Source of the DNA: Bigelowiella natans CCMP2755
Lineage: Eukaryota; Cercozoa; Chlorarachniophyceae
DNA length: 49,862 nucleotides
Direction of reading: 5' to 3'
Assembly (NCBI GenBank): GCA_000320545.1
Contig: ADNK01003251.1
Coordinates: 5,001 to 54,862 of the forward strand
In this document: positions 24,483-36,547 of the stretch, in pieces
Layout: every line of letters begins with the position of its first letter
How positions within the stretch are numbered: position 1 is the first letter of the stretch
Program-made: the position numbers and the translations under genes
Notes under the pieces: generated by a model
What the model was told of the DNA's origin: nothing
The model's input: only the letters and a program-made list of their open reading frames with translations
Database searches by the model: none

Positions 24483-25177
24483 ATGGGTAGCAAGAGCGAG
24501 GTTCAGAGGCGGCTGTACTTCAGTCGTACCTTGCTTGCTGGTGTCCTCCTTGCATCATTAGCATCTATTCTACTCGTAACCTCACCAACAACACAACTTT
24601 CATCGTCAGCATCGTTATCAACAATGGTAGCAGCTGCAGCTCTAGGCACGTTCCAGACCTCAGGTCTCCCGACTGTTGTCTCGTCTGCCTGCTCTGCTCC
24701 TAATTGTCAATGGTGATCAGAGAGGGAGGGGGAGAGGGGGGCGCGCGCCCTTTTTTCTTCTACCATGTCCTTGGTTTTAATTGGCGATATTTGTTCCCCT
24801 CCCTCCTCTTCCCCCCTGTCGCATTTTTGGCTTAAGCGTGGGTGGCATGGGGCGCGACGCAGGTTAGCCGCTCGTTGACACCGGAGGCTTTTGGAATTTA
24901 TGACGCTTTGGAAGAGAATGTTTACCGCGGTGCCGATGATCTGATATGGGCATTATGGGAAACAGAGGACTGGGGAGAGGAGGCAGACTACTACTACAAC
25001 GTCTATTTCTCGTCCAACAAAAAGGAAAAAGAGGATGAAACAGGGGAATCTCCCAGTCATTCTTCTTTTGATCAAGGCGACGATAGCGGTGAATCCAGTA
25101 GCTCCAAAACGAAATTATTAGGAGGGGAAGAGAAGAAGACAAAAAAAAAGAAAAAGAAGAAGAAGGTCGGGTCTTAG
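24483..25177 (+). CDS. Small secreted or organelle-targeted protein with Lys-rich tail, unknown function
   Basis: Two exons, 24483-24712 and 24868-25177 (intron GT-AG, phase 2), give 179 residues. Residues 9-35 (RRLYFSRTLLAGVLLASLAS then ILLVTS) look like a signal peptide or signal anchor, followed by a Ser/Ala/Thr-rich stretch that could be a transit peptide. Bipartite targeting leaders of this kind are used for plastid import in chlorarachniophytes, but targeting here is inference. The second exon is acidic (LTPEAFGIYDALEENVY, ADDLIWALWETEDW) and ends in a Ser/Lys-rich tail with a run of Lys. I do not recognise the family. An AAG|GTCGGG near the stop could act as a donor, in which case this would be the 5' part of the following oxygenase gene. 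Confidence 0.6.
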
Positions 25178-25567
25178 TAACTGAAGTGAACGCTTATGAA
25201 TAATAGATCTTCGTTATTCATATCCTCATAACATATGTCGTTTCTGTGAATGTCTTTGAGACCTGCGAGCTGATGTGGCGAGCAACCATAGCTGATGGCG
25301 CCATTGGTCTCAGCACCATCATTACCAGCATTAGAAGAGGCAGCACCAGATGGATGTTTTGGGTCATTTGTTGTACATGTACATATTCAGCCAATGGAAA
25401 TGGAGGTTATCCCCGTTGAGTCGCTAATGAGAGAAGGTTGTGGAAGAGAATTGAACGACAAACGAGTAGAAGGAGGAGGAGATGGAGTAGGAGGAGAAAG
25501 CTAATGCAGATCAGCTTGGAACCAACAATGATTGACTAATATTCACAAAATATCTCTCTCCACACCA

Positions 25568-26169
25568 ATGTTATCGCCCCAATCTCGAGCTGATCTCGTC
25601 CCCAATGCACTTGTACGACATCTATGTTCAGGATTCGCACCCGATTTGAGTCGGCCCTTCCGCATTCCCGGATTGATGCCTACAGGTGGTTCCGCAGAGG
25701 CAATTGGTTGGTGATGATGGATGGTTGTGTGAGAAAAACTCCTTAGAGAAAACGCTTTCATGTTGATTTTTTATTGCTAGCATCATCATCTTCATTTTAA
25801 TCATCGTAATCTCATCTGCCTTTTCCTCCTCCTCCTCCTCCTCCTCCTCTTTCCAACAGACCTACGGATGGTTGATCTGATCCGTGAGAAGCCTTATGGA
25901 GACCTTGTTATTGACTATTTCACGGACGCGAGGTGAGGCATTCAGGACAAGCGATTCTGAGCCAATACAACAATCTTAACAACGTGTGAAACACGCACAC
26001 ACGCACGCCATCACTGATAGTGATGATGATAATGATGATTGTGGGGATGATATAAAGGCAGGTGAACACCGTTCCTGATGGAAAGGCTTCTATACGTGAG
26101 ATAGCTACAAACATTTCTCAAGGGAACAGCTATGCGAAGGTAACTTCTCTCTCTCTACCTCTCTCTCTC

Positions 26170-26212
<43 letters not shown>

Positions 26213-26603
26213 CTCTCTCTCTTTCTCTCTCTGTATGTGTGTGTGTGTGTGTGTGCGCGCGCGCGCGCACAAATGACATGTGTCATGTACAATGACTAAT
26301 GGTTACGCACACAGTTCGGAAGTGAAATGCTGTTTCGCGAACACCCCGAGCTGTTAAGTCATCTCCCATTGGACAGGGTTAAGAAGGTGTTTTTTGCAAT
26401 CATCATCATCACCATCATCATAATCGCCACCATCATCATCGCCCATACATCTTCGTCGCATGTATTGATTTTCATCACCATCGTTGTCACGATGGCGTTT
26501 GAGGAATGTTTATGCACAATACAGGTAACAGGCGAGGGATACATAGATGCTTCCCTGATAGGAGACTTCCTCACCATTCCTGTCTTCATGGCGCATGGGT
26601 AAG

Positions 26604-26643
<40 letters not shown>

Positions 26644-27017
26644 AGATATTATACAAATACACATACGTTTATGTGTACACACATATGTGTAGCGCATGCA
26701 GAGTAATGAATGCCCACAATTTAGCATGTGATTTGCAACTGTTGGATGGAATACAGACACGAGGGCGATGGTGCTGATGGAGGGGAAGGGGGCAGAGCAA
26801 CTCCCAGAACGGATTTGCACTGCGAACCAATCGCAAATGTGGTGTGTGGAATTTAACCAATGTTGTGCTCGCTATCAACGAATCGTTGTAGCAGCACTTG
26901 ACAGTGACGCATAGTAGGGATGATGATAAAAATTGCTTTTCCACGCTGATTCTTGCATGGGGAAGAACGTCGTTCAACATCTATTCATAAATGACACTCA
27001 CACTACACAACACAATT

Positions 27018-27059
<42 letters not shown>

Positions 27060-27361
27060 GCTAATTATTAGAGTGGATATCTCCTTGTCACGTCACCACG
27101 TAGCAGAAAGCAGGCATTGTATTTTATATTAATAAATAACATCGGGATGATGACGTTTTCGTTCTTCTTCTCTTTCTTCTTCTTAGGTGATACAAGTAAG
27201 CGGCTCCAAGCTTTGGACGCTGTATCCTTCGGAATCATCACGCTTTCTCAGACCAAAGGTATAAGAGAACAATACCCGTCATCGTCATACAGGAAAAAAA
27301 GAATGAGACGAAGGAGAAGAAGACGAAGGACGCCTCAATCATCAGTTGAAAGCCACAGTAT

Positions 27362-27429
<68 letters not shown>

Positions 27430-28648
27430 CAATATCCTGATCATAATAAGATTTCTCCTGATGGACGAGCGTATGTATTCTCCGCACGAGACCCAGCAGA
27501 TGAAGGCAATGTGTGTGTGTGTGAGAGAGAGAGAGAGTGTGCGTGCGTCCTGGTGTAATAGTAAGACTAAGCCAGCAAAATAAACTATGCGACAATATTC
27601 CTCGCTTTGTACCTTTATCTTCTTTTTTGCAAAATAAGATATTTCTGATAGTCATGACGACGATGAGGATGATTTATGATACCAATGCTCTCACGTAATA
27701 CCTGTACATCTAGATCTACAAACGATCGACAGATATTCCGTGGTAAGTGACTTTCTCAATTAACTAATCATTCCATTTCTCATCTATCGCTACTACATAT
27801 GGCCGTTAAGAAATATAGAATACGAAGAAGATATTTCCCAAATATATTGAGAATAACCGTATTTTTATACTAGTTTTGCTTTGAAAATTCTGTTGAATGT
27901 GCGCGTTCTCACCCGTTTGTGTGTATGCACACATGCGAGAGAGAGAGAGAGAAAGAAGGGGGGAGGGAATAGGGGGGGGGGGGGCTTGTATTTAAGGAAG
28001 AAAATCGATGAAGCTTACATCATAATTACACTACGATTACTGAGTTTGCTGGCACCTATCACGCTGTTCCTGCAGGTGTTAAACAAAGGCGATGCGATGT
28101 TTCTTCCATCGTGGACATGGCATAGAGTGAGTAGTTGTCGTTATTTAACTCAAAATAAATTTTCATCTTTTCATTCATTGACACAGCGATAATGGGTATT
28201 TGCGGCAGTGGTTCCCGTGAATATAGCCCTCCCCTCCCCCCTAGCTGAGCTCCTCGCATCCTCATACAGCAGGGCCACGTAGAATAAAATTTGATTGCGC
28301 GCGAAACAAGCTAAACGACATGATCAAGCTATACTCGAGCGATGATTGATTGTTCCATCCAACTAGGTGGATTATCTTCCTGGTATCACTGCGTTGTCGG
28401 TGAGTTTCTTCCATGTCCGCATCAAGGTGATGGTACCAGATGTAATTATTAATTGAGTGTTGCTAATCATTACATGCGGGCCTTACTTAATTTGGTAATG
28501 ATGTCAATATCGACTCATTTACTCTTCAATGGATCTCACTTCAGCTTGTTCTTCAATGACTTAGGACATGTTCACGAACAACCCCATATTCGCACTGGCG
28601 ACGTTTCCAAATATGATGAAAGAGTTTTTCGGAATTAAGATGCAATAG
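25568..28648 (+). CDS. JmjC/cupin-8 Fe(II)- and 2-oxoglutarate-dependent oxygenase, 12 exons
   Basis: Exons: 25568-25706, 25860-25932, 26058-26139, 26315-26386, 26525-26598, 26757-26841, 27187-27258, 27451-27505, 27714-27742, 28076-28126, 28367-28399 and 28565-28648. They total 849 bases and 282 residues, every junction in phase. The metal site is visible: exon 6 gives TPRTDLHCEPIANV, with His and Glu as the HxE pair. Exon 7 continues as VIQVSGSKLWTLYP, with Lys as a candidate 2-oxoglutarate ligand. Exon 10 gives VLNKGDAMFLPSWTWHR, with the distal His. Such enzymes hydroxylate proteins or demethylate histones, and the substrate is unknown. The exon 8 junction needs a GC donor (AAG|GCAATG). 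A longer exon from 27639 would meet an in-frame TGA at about 27676. A possible extra 5' exon lies at 25295-25504 (MAPLVSAPSLPALEE). Confidence 0.82.
26143..26265. repeat. (CT)n then (GT)n/(GC)n tract inside a JmjC intron
   Basis: The CT-rich tract begins just after the donor at 26140 and passes into GT and GC dinucleotides. Other intronic tracts in this gene are (GT)n 26605-26641, (AT)n 27021-27057 and (CTA)n/(ACA)n 27361-27430. Confidence 0.9.
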
Positions 28649-29489
28649 CGAAATGCGAATTCTTCGGAGTGCTATGTGTGCAAGCTGACCATCGCATAGC
28701 GCTATGTGCACGTACATGCACTACGTAACTGCGCACATCCATGTAGAAGTCAGCCACATGCATCTGTCCGCATGCACATGCATCTGTTCGCATGCATGCT
28801 GCGATATGATAATATGATAATGCACGTGCGCAATGATGTGAAACGAAGATACCCTCGCGTGCGTCACTGGTCGCCCAAACCTGAAACGTGCACGTACACT
28901 GTGACGAGCTCTGCACTCTGTACTGAAATTTAAACGTGCGACTACTAGAGCTAGGAAAGAGATATATGCAGTTGCACGTGCGTAGACAATGCAACGAGGC
29001 ATGCGTATGCATGTGTCGCGCATGATTGCGTGTGATGCGGCCGGCGCTTCGAAAGCTGCGGAGGCCATTTTCACAAGTCGATATGCAGCTTTATTAACGG
29101 CGGAGTTGTGCAATAGCTGCATCAGGATGACCATTGAAAACATGAAATCACTTCATTACATCCGTCTATCACATGCATGCGTCATGCTAGCATGGCGCAC
29201 ACTTGCACATCACTGGAACACTCTGTAGCACTAGCAAGCATGACACATGCATGCACATGTCTAGCGCCAGACGCACGTATAACAGGGCAGAAGAAAATGG
29301 AGCAATTTTAACACAATGATTGAAAATTGTGAATGTAGATCTTGAGCATTATTTGCACAAGATGCCACACACACTCTCACATATGTGTCATTGAACCTTG
29401 CATAGCATCCCCGTCAGACTCGAGGTGGCGACACGGGGTAGTTAATACCATTCAAGGCAGAAAATGTTACATTTCCCCTCATCTACGAT
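28649..29489. other. Spacer between convergent genes, CATG-rich
   Basis: No exon with splice support. The stretch 28690-29270 is full of GCATGC, CATGCATG, CACGTG and GCTAGC words, like the tails after several other genes here. Overlapping frames on both strands reflect this composition. Confidence 0.55.
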
Positions 29490-29912
29490 CTAACTAGCCA
29501 TATGAGTGATGCATAGCTCATTAAGGCCTGCAAGCCCAGCGAAGAGCATGGACACGAACGACATAGCAAATCCGGTAGAAGGGGTGGTGCCGTCTGCCCC
29601 TTTTTGCTGATCTTGGTCTTCTTGGTCTTCGTAAAATTTGATGACTTTCTCTTGACAACCACCCAGCCAGGACGACCAACAGATGAAAAAGAATACAGCT
29701 GCTGCAATGCAACTCCCGGAAGTAACGATTTTCTTGAAAATACCGTTGGTGCCACTTTGTGCGTCGTTCTTACGTATGACGATGAAAACGCTTGCGATGA
29801 TCAGTGCAACAAATGCGAACGTGAGCATCGAAACAACTCCTGATCCTGTGTCTGCGCAATCGTCGCAGAAGGATCCTAGGTATGGGAAGTAAAGTGAACA
29901 TTGTGAGGCAAA

Positions 29913-29966
<54 letters not shown>

Positions 29967-29967
29967 T

Positions 29968-30011
<44 letters not shown>

Positions 30012-30519
30012 CTAGCGACCACAAGCAACCCAGTATCATAGGATATACTAATCCAAATACGTGCTGATTCTGGAGGACAAAGTGATAAGTAAGTGTATTT
30101 AAATAAATAAATTGTGTGCGATTTATTGCTATTTTTTTTCTAAGGCAAATACTTGTGCATCCATCCTTCTCGTCATTGTCATTATAGGATACAGTGTCTG
30201 TAGACGTGTCACCATGACTTCTCTCTACCCTGCTTTTATACTTCAAGAGGCCAAGACGGGTGTATATTTCGGTTGTATAAGTTTGCCCGAAAACATTTTG
30301 TTCAATCTTGTAATCAACGACACTCCATCCGACATCTCCATCAGCACCTGAACGATGAGAATGGTCATGATGGAGAAATTAGGAACATGGCAAGAATTAC
30401 GCAAAAAGAGGCCCGTTAACCTAAATAAAAAGTTTGCTACCTGTGTATGCCACGATCCCGAAGATCATTGCAACGGAAACAAGGATCAAGCTAATCCAGT
30501 GGCGGGTTTCAGGTTCCAT
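29490..30519 (-). CDS. Four-helix (tetraspan) membrane protein, about three exons
   Basis: Exon 1 is 30519-30441 (start MEPETRHW; an in-frame Met at 30648 would add 43 residues), exon 2 runs from 30347 to about 30153, and exon 3 is 29913-29490. Exon 1 to exon 2 is in phase (GCATACACAG|GT). Four hydrophobic segments are visible: [57 protein letters not shown] and [18 protein letters not shown] Cys-bearing extracytoplasmic loop (SQCSLYF...FCDDCADTG) lies between helices 1 and 2, a claudin/PMP22-like layout, though no family signature was recognised. A hydrophilic loop rich in Glu, Asp and Gln separates helices 3 and 4. The exon 2 to exon 3 junction is off by one phase with the obvious sites, so a micro-exon or different donor is likely. 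The intron carries a long (AT)n tract. Confidence 0.7.
29913..30010. repeat. Long (AT)n microsatellite in the tetraspan gene
   Basis: Two AT tracts interrupted by CATATATACACACACATA. The acceptor of the last coding exon sits at the left edge of the tract, so length changes there could affect splicing. Confidence 0.9.
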
Positions 30520-31874
30520 GTTCTTGTTGGGGTTTCGTGTGTCAGAGGGGTTCGGGAAGGAAACAACAGTTTCGGCAGTTTCAGAAATGGTATTTTTGAC
30601 AAATCTCCAAAAACAAGTTGCGACATCGGAATGAACTCTGATCCACACCTAAATGCACTGGAATCAACTCATTTAGATGCCGAACCTACAGGCCTGTACA
30701 AGTAGGAGCTCCTGGTCATGCTTTTTTGCTGTTTTTGCGGAAAAGTTCACCCTTTTGGAAAGGCCATTGATGATGGTAATTGACAACTTCAATTTTGCAG
30801 AGGCAGGTTTTTCTCCCTGCGACAAGCCTGATCAGAATTGTCCCATCTAATCCCCGGGGATCCCAAAAGTGGGTATTTTGGTCCAAAATTTTCAAGAGTG
30901 GGCAGGGCATGTTTGTCCAAAGCTCCTTGATTGGCGGATGCACAACTTGCTGGCCTGGCGACAGATGGCTCACCTAGCCCCAATCAATTGTCCTCAATTG
31001 TCACAGACTCCTTGGTTGCAGGACACCAACTGTGTGTCATTCAATTATCAACAGGGTGCTGACGTGTGACTGCAACAAGTCCTCGCAATGGTTTTTGTTG
31101 AGGCGCTTCCACTGCTGCCACGTGTTCGTGCACGTCTTCCACGTGGTTTTTGCCGGTGCAGTTTGCATCAACGTTTTTTTCACTGTTCATCGTTCGTGAA
31201 CATTGAATTGAAAAACTAGACCTGGACCTGCGTGCGCAAGAACCATGATGCCAGATTGCCAATTCTCAAGTCTTGCTGGTTTCACCAGTTGTTCCTCACT
31301 GAAGTCAGTTCGAGGCACTGCGTTTCGCACGTTGCAAGTGTCTTGTCTTGCAACACTTTGGAAACGCAGTCAATCATCACGTTCATCTGTTCGTTTGTTC
31401 ACCACGTGCAAGGTGAACACGAAACTTGAGTGCTGCCTGGAGGCCAACGGCACGATGGACTTGTGACACAGAGGAACACCGCGCCAGAGCCAGCAGAGTC
31501 CACAACCTGCTCCCTCGCTTCTTGATTTGCCAGCTCTGCAATGCGTTGGATGGATGACAATGTGCTGCCTTCTGCAGCTCCATCCGTGAGATGGACAATG
31601 ACACGTGCTGCCATCCGCAGCTTCCATCCGCAACGCGACCGCCCAGCCGCGTTGGATGGACGATGACATGCTGCCATCCGCAGCTCCACCCAACGCGGTC
31701 ACGTTGGATGGATGATGTCATCCCGCTGACTTCGAGCAGTGATCCCGCTGACTCCGAGCAGTGATGATGTGCTGCTGTCCGCAGCTCCATCCATGGCATG
31801 GATGTCAGCAACAAGGTGCTGCTTTCCGCAGCTCCATCCGCAGGATGGACAATGAGATGCTGCCTCTTGCAGCT
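30520..31874. other. Spacer with degenerate short repeats
   Basis: 30520-31430 shows no supported gene. From about 31530 to 31870 a degenerate unit recurs (tgctgccatccgcagctccatcc, with variants near 31550, 31605, 31670, 31775 and 31815). Long open frames on the minus strand through it are products of the repeat. Microsatellites are absent here, unlike in the flanks. Confidence 0.5.
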
Positions 31875-32510
31875 AGCATGCGGTTGGTGGACAGTGTGGT
31901 GGCAATGCTCACAAGTCTGCGGAGTGTCTGGATTTGAAGAACGTGGATGCGGGGTGGACGAAACTCCCTGATGTGAATGCTGAGAGATCCAGGTTGGGTG
32001 TAGCCGTTGGGGATGGCAAACTGTTTGCTGTTGGTGGTGGAAAATCTGGGGAGTGTCTGGATTTGAAGGATGTGGATGCGCGGTGGAAGAAACTGCCTGA
32101 CATGGATGCTGATGGATGTGGTTTGGGTGTGGCCGTTGGAGATGGCAAACTGTTTGCTGTTGGTGGGTCTGATGGTGGCAATCGTCTCCAATCTGGGGAG
32201 CATCTGGATTTGAACAAAGTGAGTGCGGGGTGGAAGAAACTCGCTGATGTGAACACCAAGAGGTGCAGTTTGGGTGTGGCCTTTGGGGATGGCAAACTGT
32301 TTGCTGTTGGTGGGCATGATGGCAGTGACACTCACAAGTCTGGGGAGCATCTGGATTTGAAGAATGTGGGTGCGGGGTGGAAGAAACCACCTTGCATGAA
32401 TGCCAAGAGGGCTGGTTTGGATGTGGCTGTTGGGGATGGCAAACTGTTTGCTGTTGGTGGGCATGATGAAAAATCTGGAGAGCATCTTCGCATCACTGTG
32501 CAGACTGCCT
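31875..32510 (+). pseudogene. Block of four Kelch repeats without start or upstream exons
   Basis: Tandem Kelch-type units of about 50 residues repeat four times: LGVAVGDGKLFAVGG at the core, then (S)GEHLDLK(N/D)V and a W-x-K-L-P segment. The first copy begins HAVGGQCGGNAHKSAECLDL. Each unit has the double-Gly and the spaced Trp of Kelch beta-propeller blades, so a full propeller would need two or three more. No start codon, splice acceptor or partner domain is visible, and a stop precedes the first unit in frame. The frame runs on into unrelated Ser/Arg-rich sequence and ends inside the first YchF exon. The units are very similar at the DNA level, which suggests recent expansion. I call it a fragment, though an unrecognised 5' exon remains possible. 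Confidence 0.65.
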
Positions 32511-32715
32511 CCGCACACACATCGGGTTCTGTCTGGAGAAAACGTGGTCATTTGTGGCCATCTGCAACTTCGATCATCAGACAAGTGTGGACTTTCATCA
32601 GTTCATCTCTCAGTTTGCGATGGAATTCAGGATTCAGTTCGGCTTTCAGGTCATCTGTTGCGAGGATGATTTCACCAAGTTCATCGTCAACATCACGGAC
32701 TTCATCTGCTCCCAG

Positions 32716-32884
32716 CTCTAATCCGTGCTGCATGTAAAATGCTGAATCTACAGGTTGCTTGCTGACTACTTATTCAATTTTTTCTTCCACCCACCACATA
32801 CCTTGGTGTAATTCTCCTTGTTCACTACAAGTGATGAGGGGGGGGGACGCGGTGATAGCAGCTGCATCATTGATTCTGCTACTG

Positions 32885-32915
<31 letters not shown>

Positions 32916-33498
32916 ATTATTTTTATTGGAACTATTATTCATATCTACGCCTGAAGTCCAAAAGGAAAAATTGTGTGTGTGTGTGTGTGGTTTGTATTGT
33001 TTAATGTTGTGTTGGTAGACACATTACACAACTGGCCCTAAAGAAACACGCGCGTGGACAATTAAGGTCGGCGATACAGCCCCACAGACTGCTGGAGAAA
33101 TTCACACGTAAGCAAGCTAAGTGTTATAATTAAGGAAGAATAAAAATAATAATAGGCTATGATAACTGCCATCGTCATCATCATCTTTATAACGATTGTT
33201 ATTACGATATCTTATGAATTACAACGACACCAGTGACTTCGAGAAAGGATTTATCCGTGCCGAGACTATTGAATACGATGACCTTGTTAAATGCGGCAGT
33301 GAGAAGGAGGTAATTTTGTTTTATTGGTCTTATTAGTATTCATGCTATTTGACAACCATGTATTCCTTCTTTCTTCTCTCTGAGTATATTGTAATCATCT
33401 ATCTGTTCTAGGCAAAAGAAAAAGGTCTTATGCGAAGCGAGGGCAAGGAATACGTTGTAAAAGATGCCGATGTCATGCTCTTCCGTTTTAATGTTTGA
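32716..33498 (+). CDS. ychF: YchF/OLA1-type ATPase, C-terminal (TGS) exons only
   Basis: Exons 32716-32753, 33019-33107, 33234-33309 and 33412-33498 join in phase and end in the family's terminal motif FRFNV. They encode [68 protein letters not shown] and [13 protein letters not shown]: the last helix of the middle region and the whole TGS domain of YchF/OLA1. The P-loop domain and middle helices are not upstream on this strand, where Kelch repeats lie instead. The matching upstream exons are on the minus strand at 47.1-49.8 kb, so the gene appears cut by an inversion. All splice sites and the frame are intact. Introns carry (CTA)n at about 32877-32917 and ATA/CAT repeats, as in the other half. 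Confidence 0.93.
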
Positions 33499-34249
33499 TG
33501 CAGAGTAGTGTAGTAGGAGTACATATGAATATTGATTCATTACCCTTCCATAACATTGTTACTTTGCTTCGAGTTTCAAGTACATTTTCACATCGCACAC
33601 ATGCCGACATGAATGCTGTGAATGACACTGAAAAGTTCATTGGAGTTCCTCATTCGATATGTTTCATGGATTTCCTTCTTTAAAAACTTGCGACGCAATG
33701 CGATGTGGATTGATGCATGCTTTGCATGTGTGTGCATGCAGACGTGCATGACGCATCATCATCAATACGCTCATGTGATGGTGAATTATGTAGCCCCTAC
33801 TGCCCCTACAGGCTAGGCTAATTGGGTGTACACATTGTTGAGAGCTACAACCTACGTGTAGCATGTGTATGCAGCCTACTTGACACTTGTTATTTCATGT
33901 GGGGATTGTTCGATTGTGTGTCGCGAGCGATAAGCGCTGCTTGCTTGTCGTCGTGCTTCATTCATTCAAGCATCAAGCTCACAATGGAGCGTATCGCGGC
34001 GTTTCAAATTGAATGAGTATGTGCATTCTGTAATTTCCTACAATCTAGTTTGCATCGAATAAATGTGCACAAGGCGAAGTCTCATTTGCTTTCTTTTGCA
34101 TTGGTTTAGCTATTTTCGTGATCAAAGACTTTCATGCTTGATGCATTTTTAGGTATACAGGACGTTGTATGTGCACTTTCTCCCACTTACATTGATTACA
34201 CCATGCTAGTATAAATAAAATTAAGACTAAGCAACAACTTCACTAGTAA
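33499..34249. other. Spacer between convergent genes
   Basis: No supported gene. The sequence around 33700-33780 is rich in GCATG words, and the rest is AT-rich without microsatellites. Confidence 0.5.
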
Positions 34250-35863
34250 CTATCTGATTTGACCCTTAAAGCGTTTCATCATGTCGTGTCGTATAAGTTC
34301 TTTTGCGCTTCTTCTACGTCCTTGCTTGTTTCGATATTTTTGCTGCCGCTCTTTTAAGATTGCCCGACGTTTGCTAGGTTTTGGGTGATATTATTTTCAA
34401 GTTTAGACATTAACTCAAACTTTTACACACACACACACACACACACACGCGCGCACACGCGCACACACGCACACACGCACACACACAGAAAAAGGGGGGG
34501 GGAAGAAAAAGAGAGAGTTTTACATGATCATATCACCATTAGTCACAAGAATTATCTTAGTAGCTCGTATTCTTTCTCACCGCTCTCTCTGGCCAGGACG
34601 ATTTCTCTTTATCAGATTCCCCATGCTCTTGCCGTTGTAAGTCTTCATGGAAATTGCGGCTGCAGCTGCTGCTGTTGCTGCTTTTGCCGCTCTGTTTGAG
34701 CCATCACCCCCCCCCTCCTCTTCCTCCTCCTCCTCCTCATTTCCGGCTGCCTCCTCGTCAGTGCTATCGTCCTCTATAATATCTCGAGACTCTCTATACG
34801 TGAGGAAGGAAGATGATGCTGGTGCGACACCCAAATTTGAGTTGTTGCTCAGTTTTGACTATATGTAGCGAAAGCATACCAATCACCATCTACCTTTATT
34901 GTCAATACATCCAAAATAAGCGAAGTACGGACAATTAGTAATGAACCTTGTTGAGCTGATTCCTTACACGCCGTTGTTTCCTGGTGACATATTTTTGTAC
35001 ATTTAAAAGATAGCATTGTATTTATTTCGTTGCATAATTTTATAAAATTTGAATGTAGGATTCTCATTGTATTATTTTATAAAATTTGAACATAGCTTCT
35101 AATTGTATTCGATTTGAATATAGCATTCTCATTGTATTTACTTCGTGAGAACGGAATACTAAGTAAGGGGGAGCTAATCATAGCGTGTATTTTATACTAC
35201 CTCCTGCGTTGAAAGTTTCTAAATTTTCTAAATCGTCTTAGTTCTTTAAGATGTGTGTCTGCACAGTCCTGATGTTCGCAACAGCAGCAACAGCAGCAGC
35301 AGAGAATAAATGTAGGTTTGATTATCATTATTCACCTGGTCAAACATCTCAAGATTACGCACCGTTTTCGGACAATGATAATAATAATAATAAATAATAA
35401 TACCATTATTATCTATAACCTGGATGCATCGCCTTTTCAAGATTCGTTTAGATATGGTTTGCAGAAGACCATCATCCTGCTCAATTAGAAGGCAGGCAAC
35501 GAACATCATGGAATTATTTAAAGACTCGCATCATCAATGTCTTGTCTTCTATTTTCTCTTCTCCATCTCTTTTACTTGGAAGGTTTGGTGAAACAAACAT
35601 TAGCACCAATAATACACTAAGCACTTGTTTCAAGTAACATATACCGCTGCACAAGTATCATTGGTTGTATCATTCCTAGATGTTTTCTCGGCCAATCTCA
35701 CAAAATCGCCTCCACCTCCTCCTCCAATGATTCTTTTCGATACATTATAAAACCTTTTTTCGAGAGAGAGAAAGAGGGGAGGGGGGGGATTGGGGATATT
35801 TCAAATTTTCAATTTTTACATGCAAGCCCGTATCATCATATGAAGAGCACACATTAAATATCA

Positions 35864-35919
<56 letters not shown>

Positions 35920-36245
35920 TCACTCTTCTCTTGCAATTACTGTTCGATAGAAGTGCAGATGTCAAATTGAAGAGCAGCTTGTTGCGTGAGGAGAGTCAAA
36001 TCGAGAGATTTCGCAACGACGTGTTGCCGCAGCAACGACAACAGACGAGGTGACGATTGTGACGACGGAATTGAGGAGTTTTCACGCGAATGGGAATCAT
36101 TCTTAGCCATCAATCCTGATTTTTCCTTCTTCATTCGAGTTCTTATTTGCCGTACCTAACGACGACATTTAGAAGATGGAAGATATACTGCTAACTATGT
36201 GAAACACATTGCTGCTTGTTGCCTTGGTCTTTACAGATGTGTGTA

Positions 36246-36298
<53 letters not shown>

Positions 36299-36547
36299 AT
36301 GTGTGTATTATTTGGACACCACCTCGAATTCGCGTGCTTGTTTCACCGCCTTTCTAATCTCACGGACTGCTGTTTTTAGAAGACGGTGCCCCCGGTCTAG
36401 CCCTTCTCCCCTCTGCTGCTGCGGCCATAGTTTCTTATTGGGGCGATCAGAATGGTCCACAACAACAGCGTTCTCACCATTCTTACGTATGATAGCAACC
36501 CTTAGAGGCACAAAGTGTGCATCACTATTACTTTCAGCCTCAGCCAT
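34250..36547 (-). CDS. Unrecognised multi-exon gene, helical and basic C-terminus
   Basis: Minus-strand exons that join in phase: 36547-36323 (start MAEAESNSDAHFVPL), 36155-35941, 35732-35645 and 35476-35420. More 3' exons are likely at about 34950-34890 (SLLIVRTSLILDVLTIK) and 34850-34580 (acidic, with a Glu run), and the last one is 34373-34250 (RRAILKERQQKYRNKQGRRR ... MMKRFKGQIR, stop). Visible features: a basic helical N-terminal part (LLKTAVREIRKAVKQAREFE), a Ser-rich linker, a Leu-rich helix (LLSLLRQHVVAKSLDLTLLT), an acidic run and a strongly basic C-terminus. I do not recognise the family. Acidic and basic blocks with helices suggest a nuclear or nucleolar protein, which is inference only. 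Junctions between 35420 and 34373 are not settled. Introns carry (CT)n (35865-35917) and (AT)n/(GT)n (36246-36300). Confidence 0.6.

Noticed and set aside
27639-27742. TGA as a selenocysteine codon or reassigned codon in the JmjC gene
   Set aside because: A shorter exon avoids it in phase, TGA ends other genes here (POC5-like, F-box, STELLO, YchF), and no selenocysteine element was seen.
31383-32390. A 335-codon minus-strand open frame rich in His, Ser and Pro
   Set aside because: It is the reverse reading of the Kelch block and the degenerate repeat next to it. Its repeats mirror those of the plus strand, it has no family motif, and the plus-strand frame shows true Kelch signatures.
32548-32733. 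A minus-strand open frame with helical, protein-like composition (EIILATDDLKAELNPEFHRK)
   Set aside because: It overlaps the first YchF C-terminal exon antisense, has no splice partner or known motif, and 61 codons is too short to accept alone. It could still be the remains of another gene at the breakpoint.
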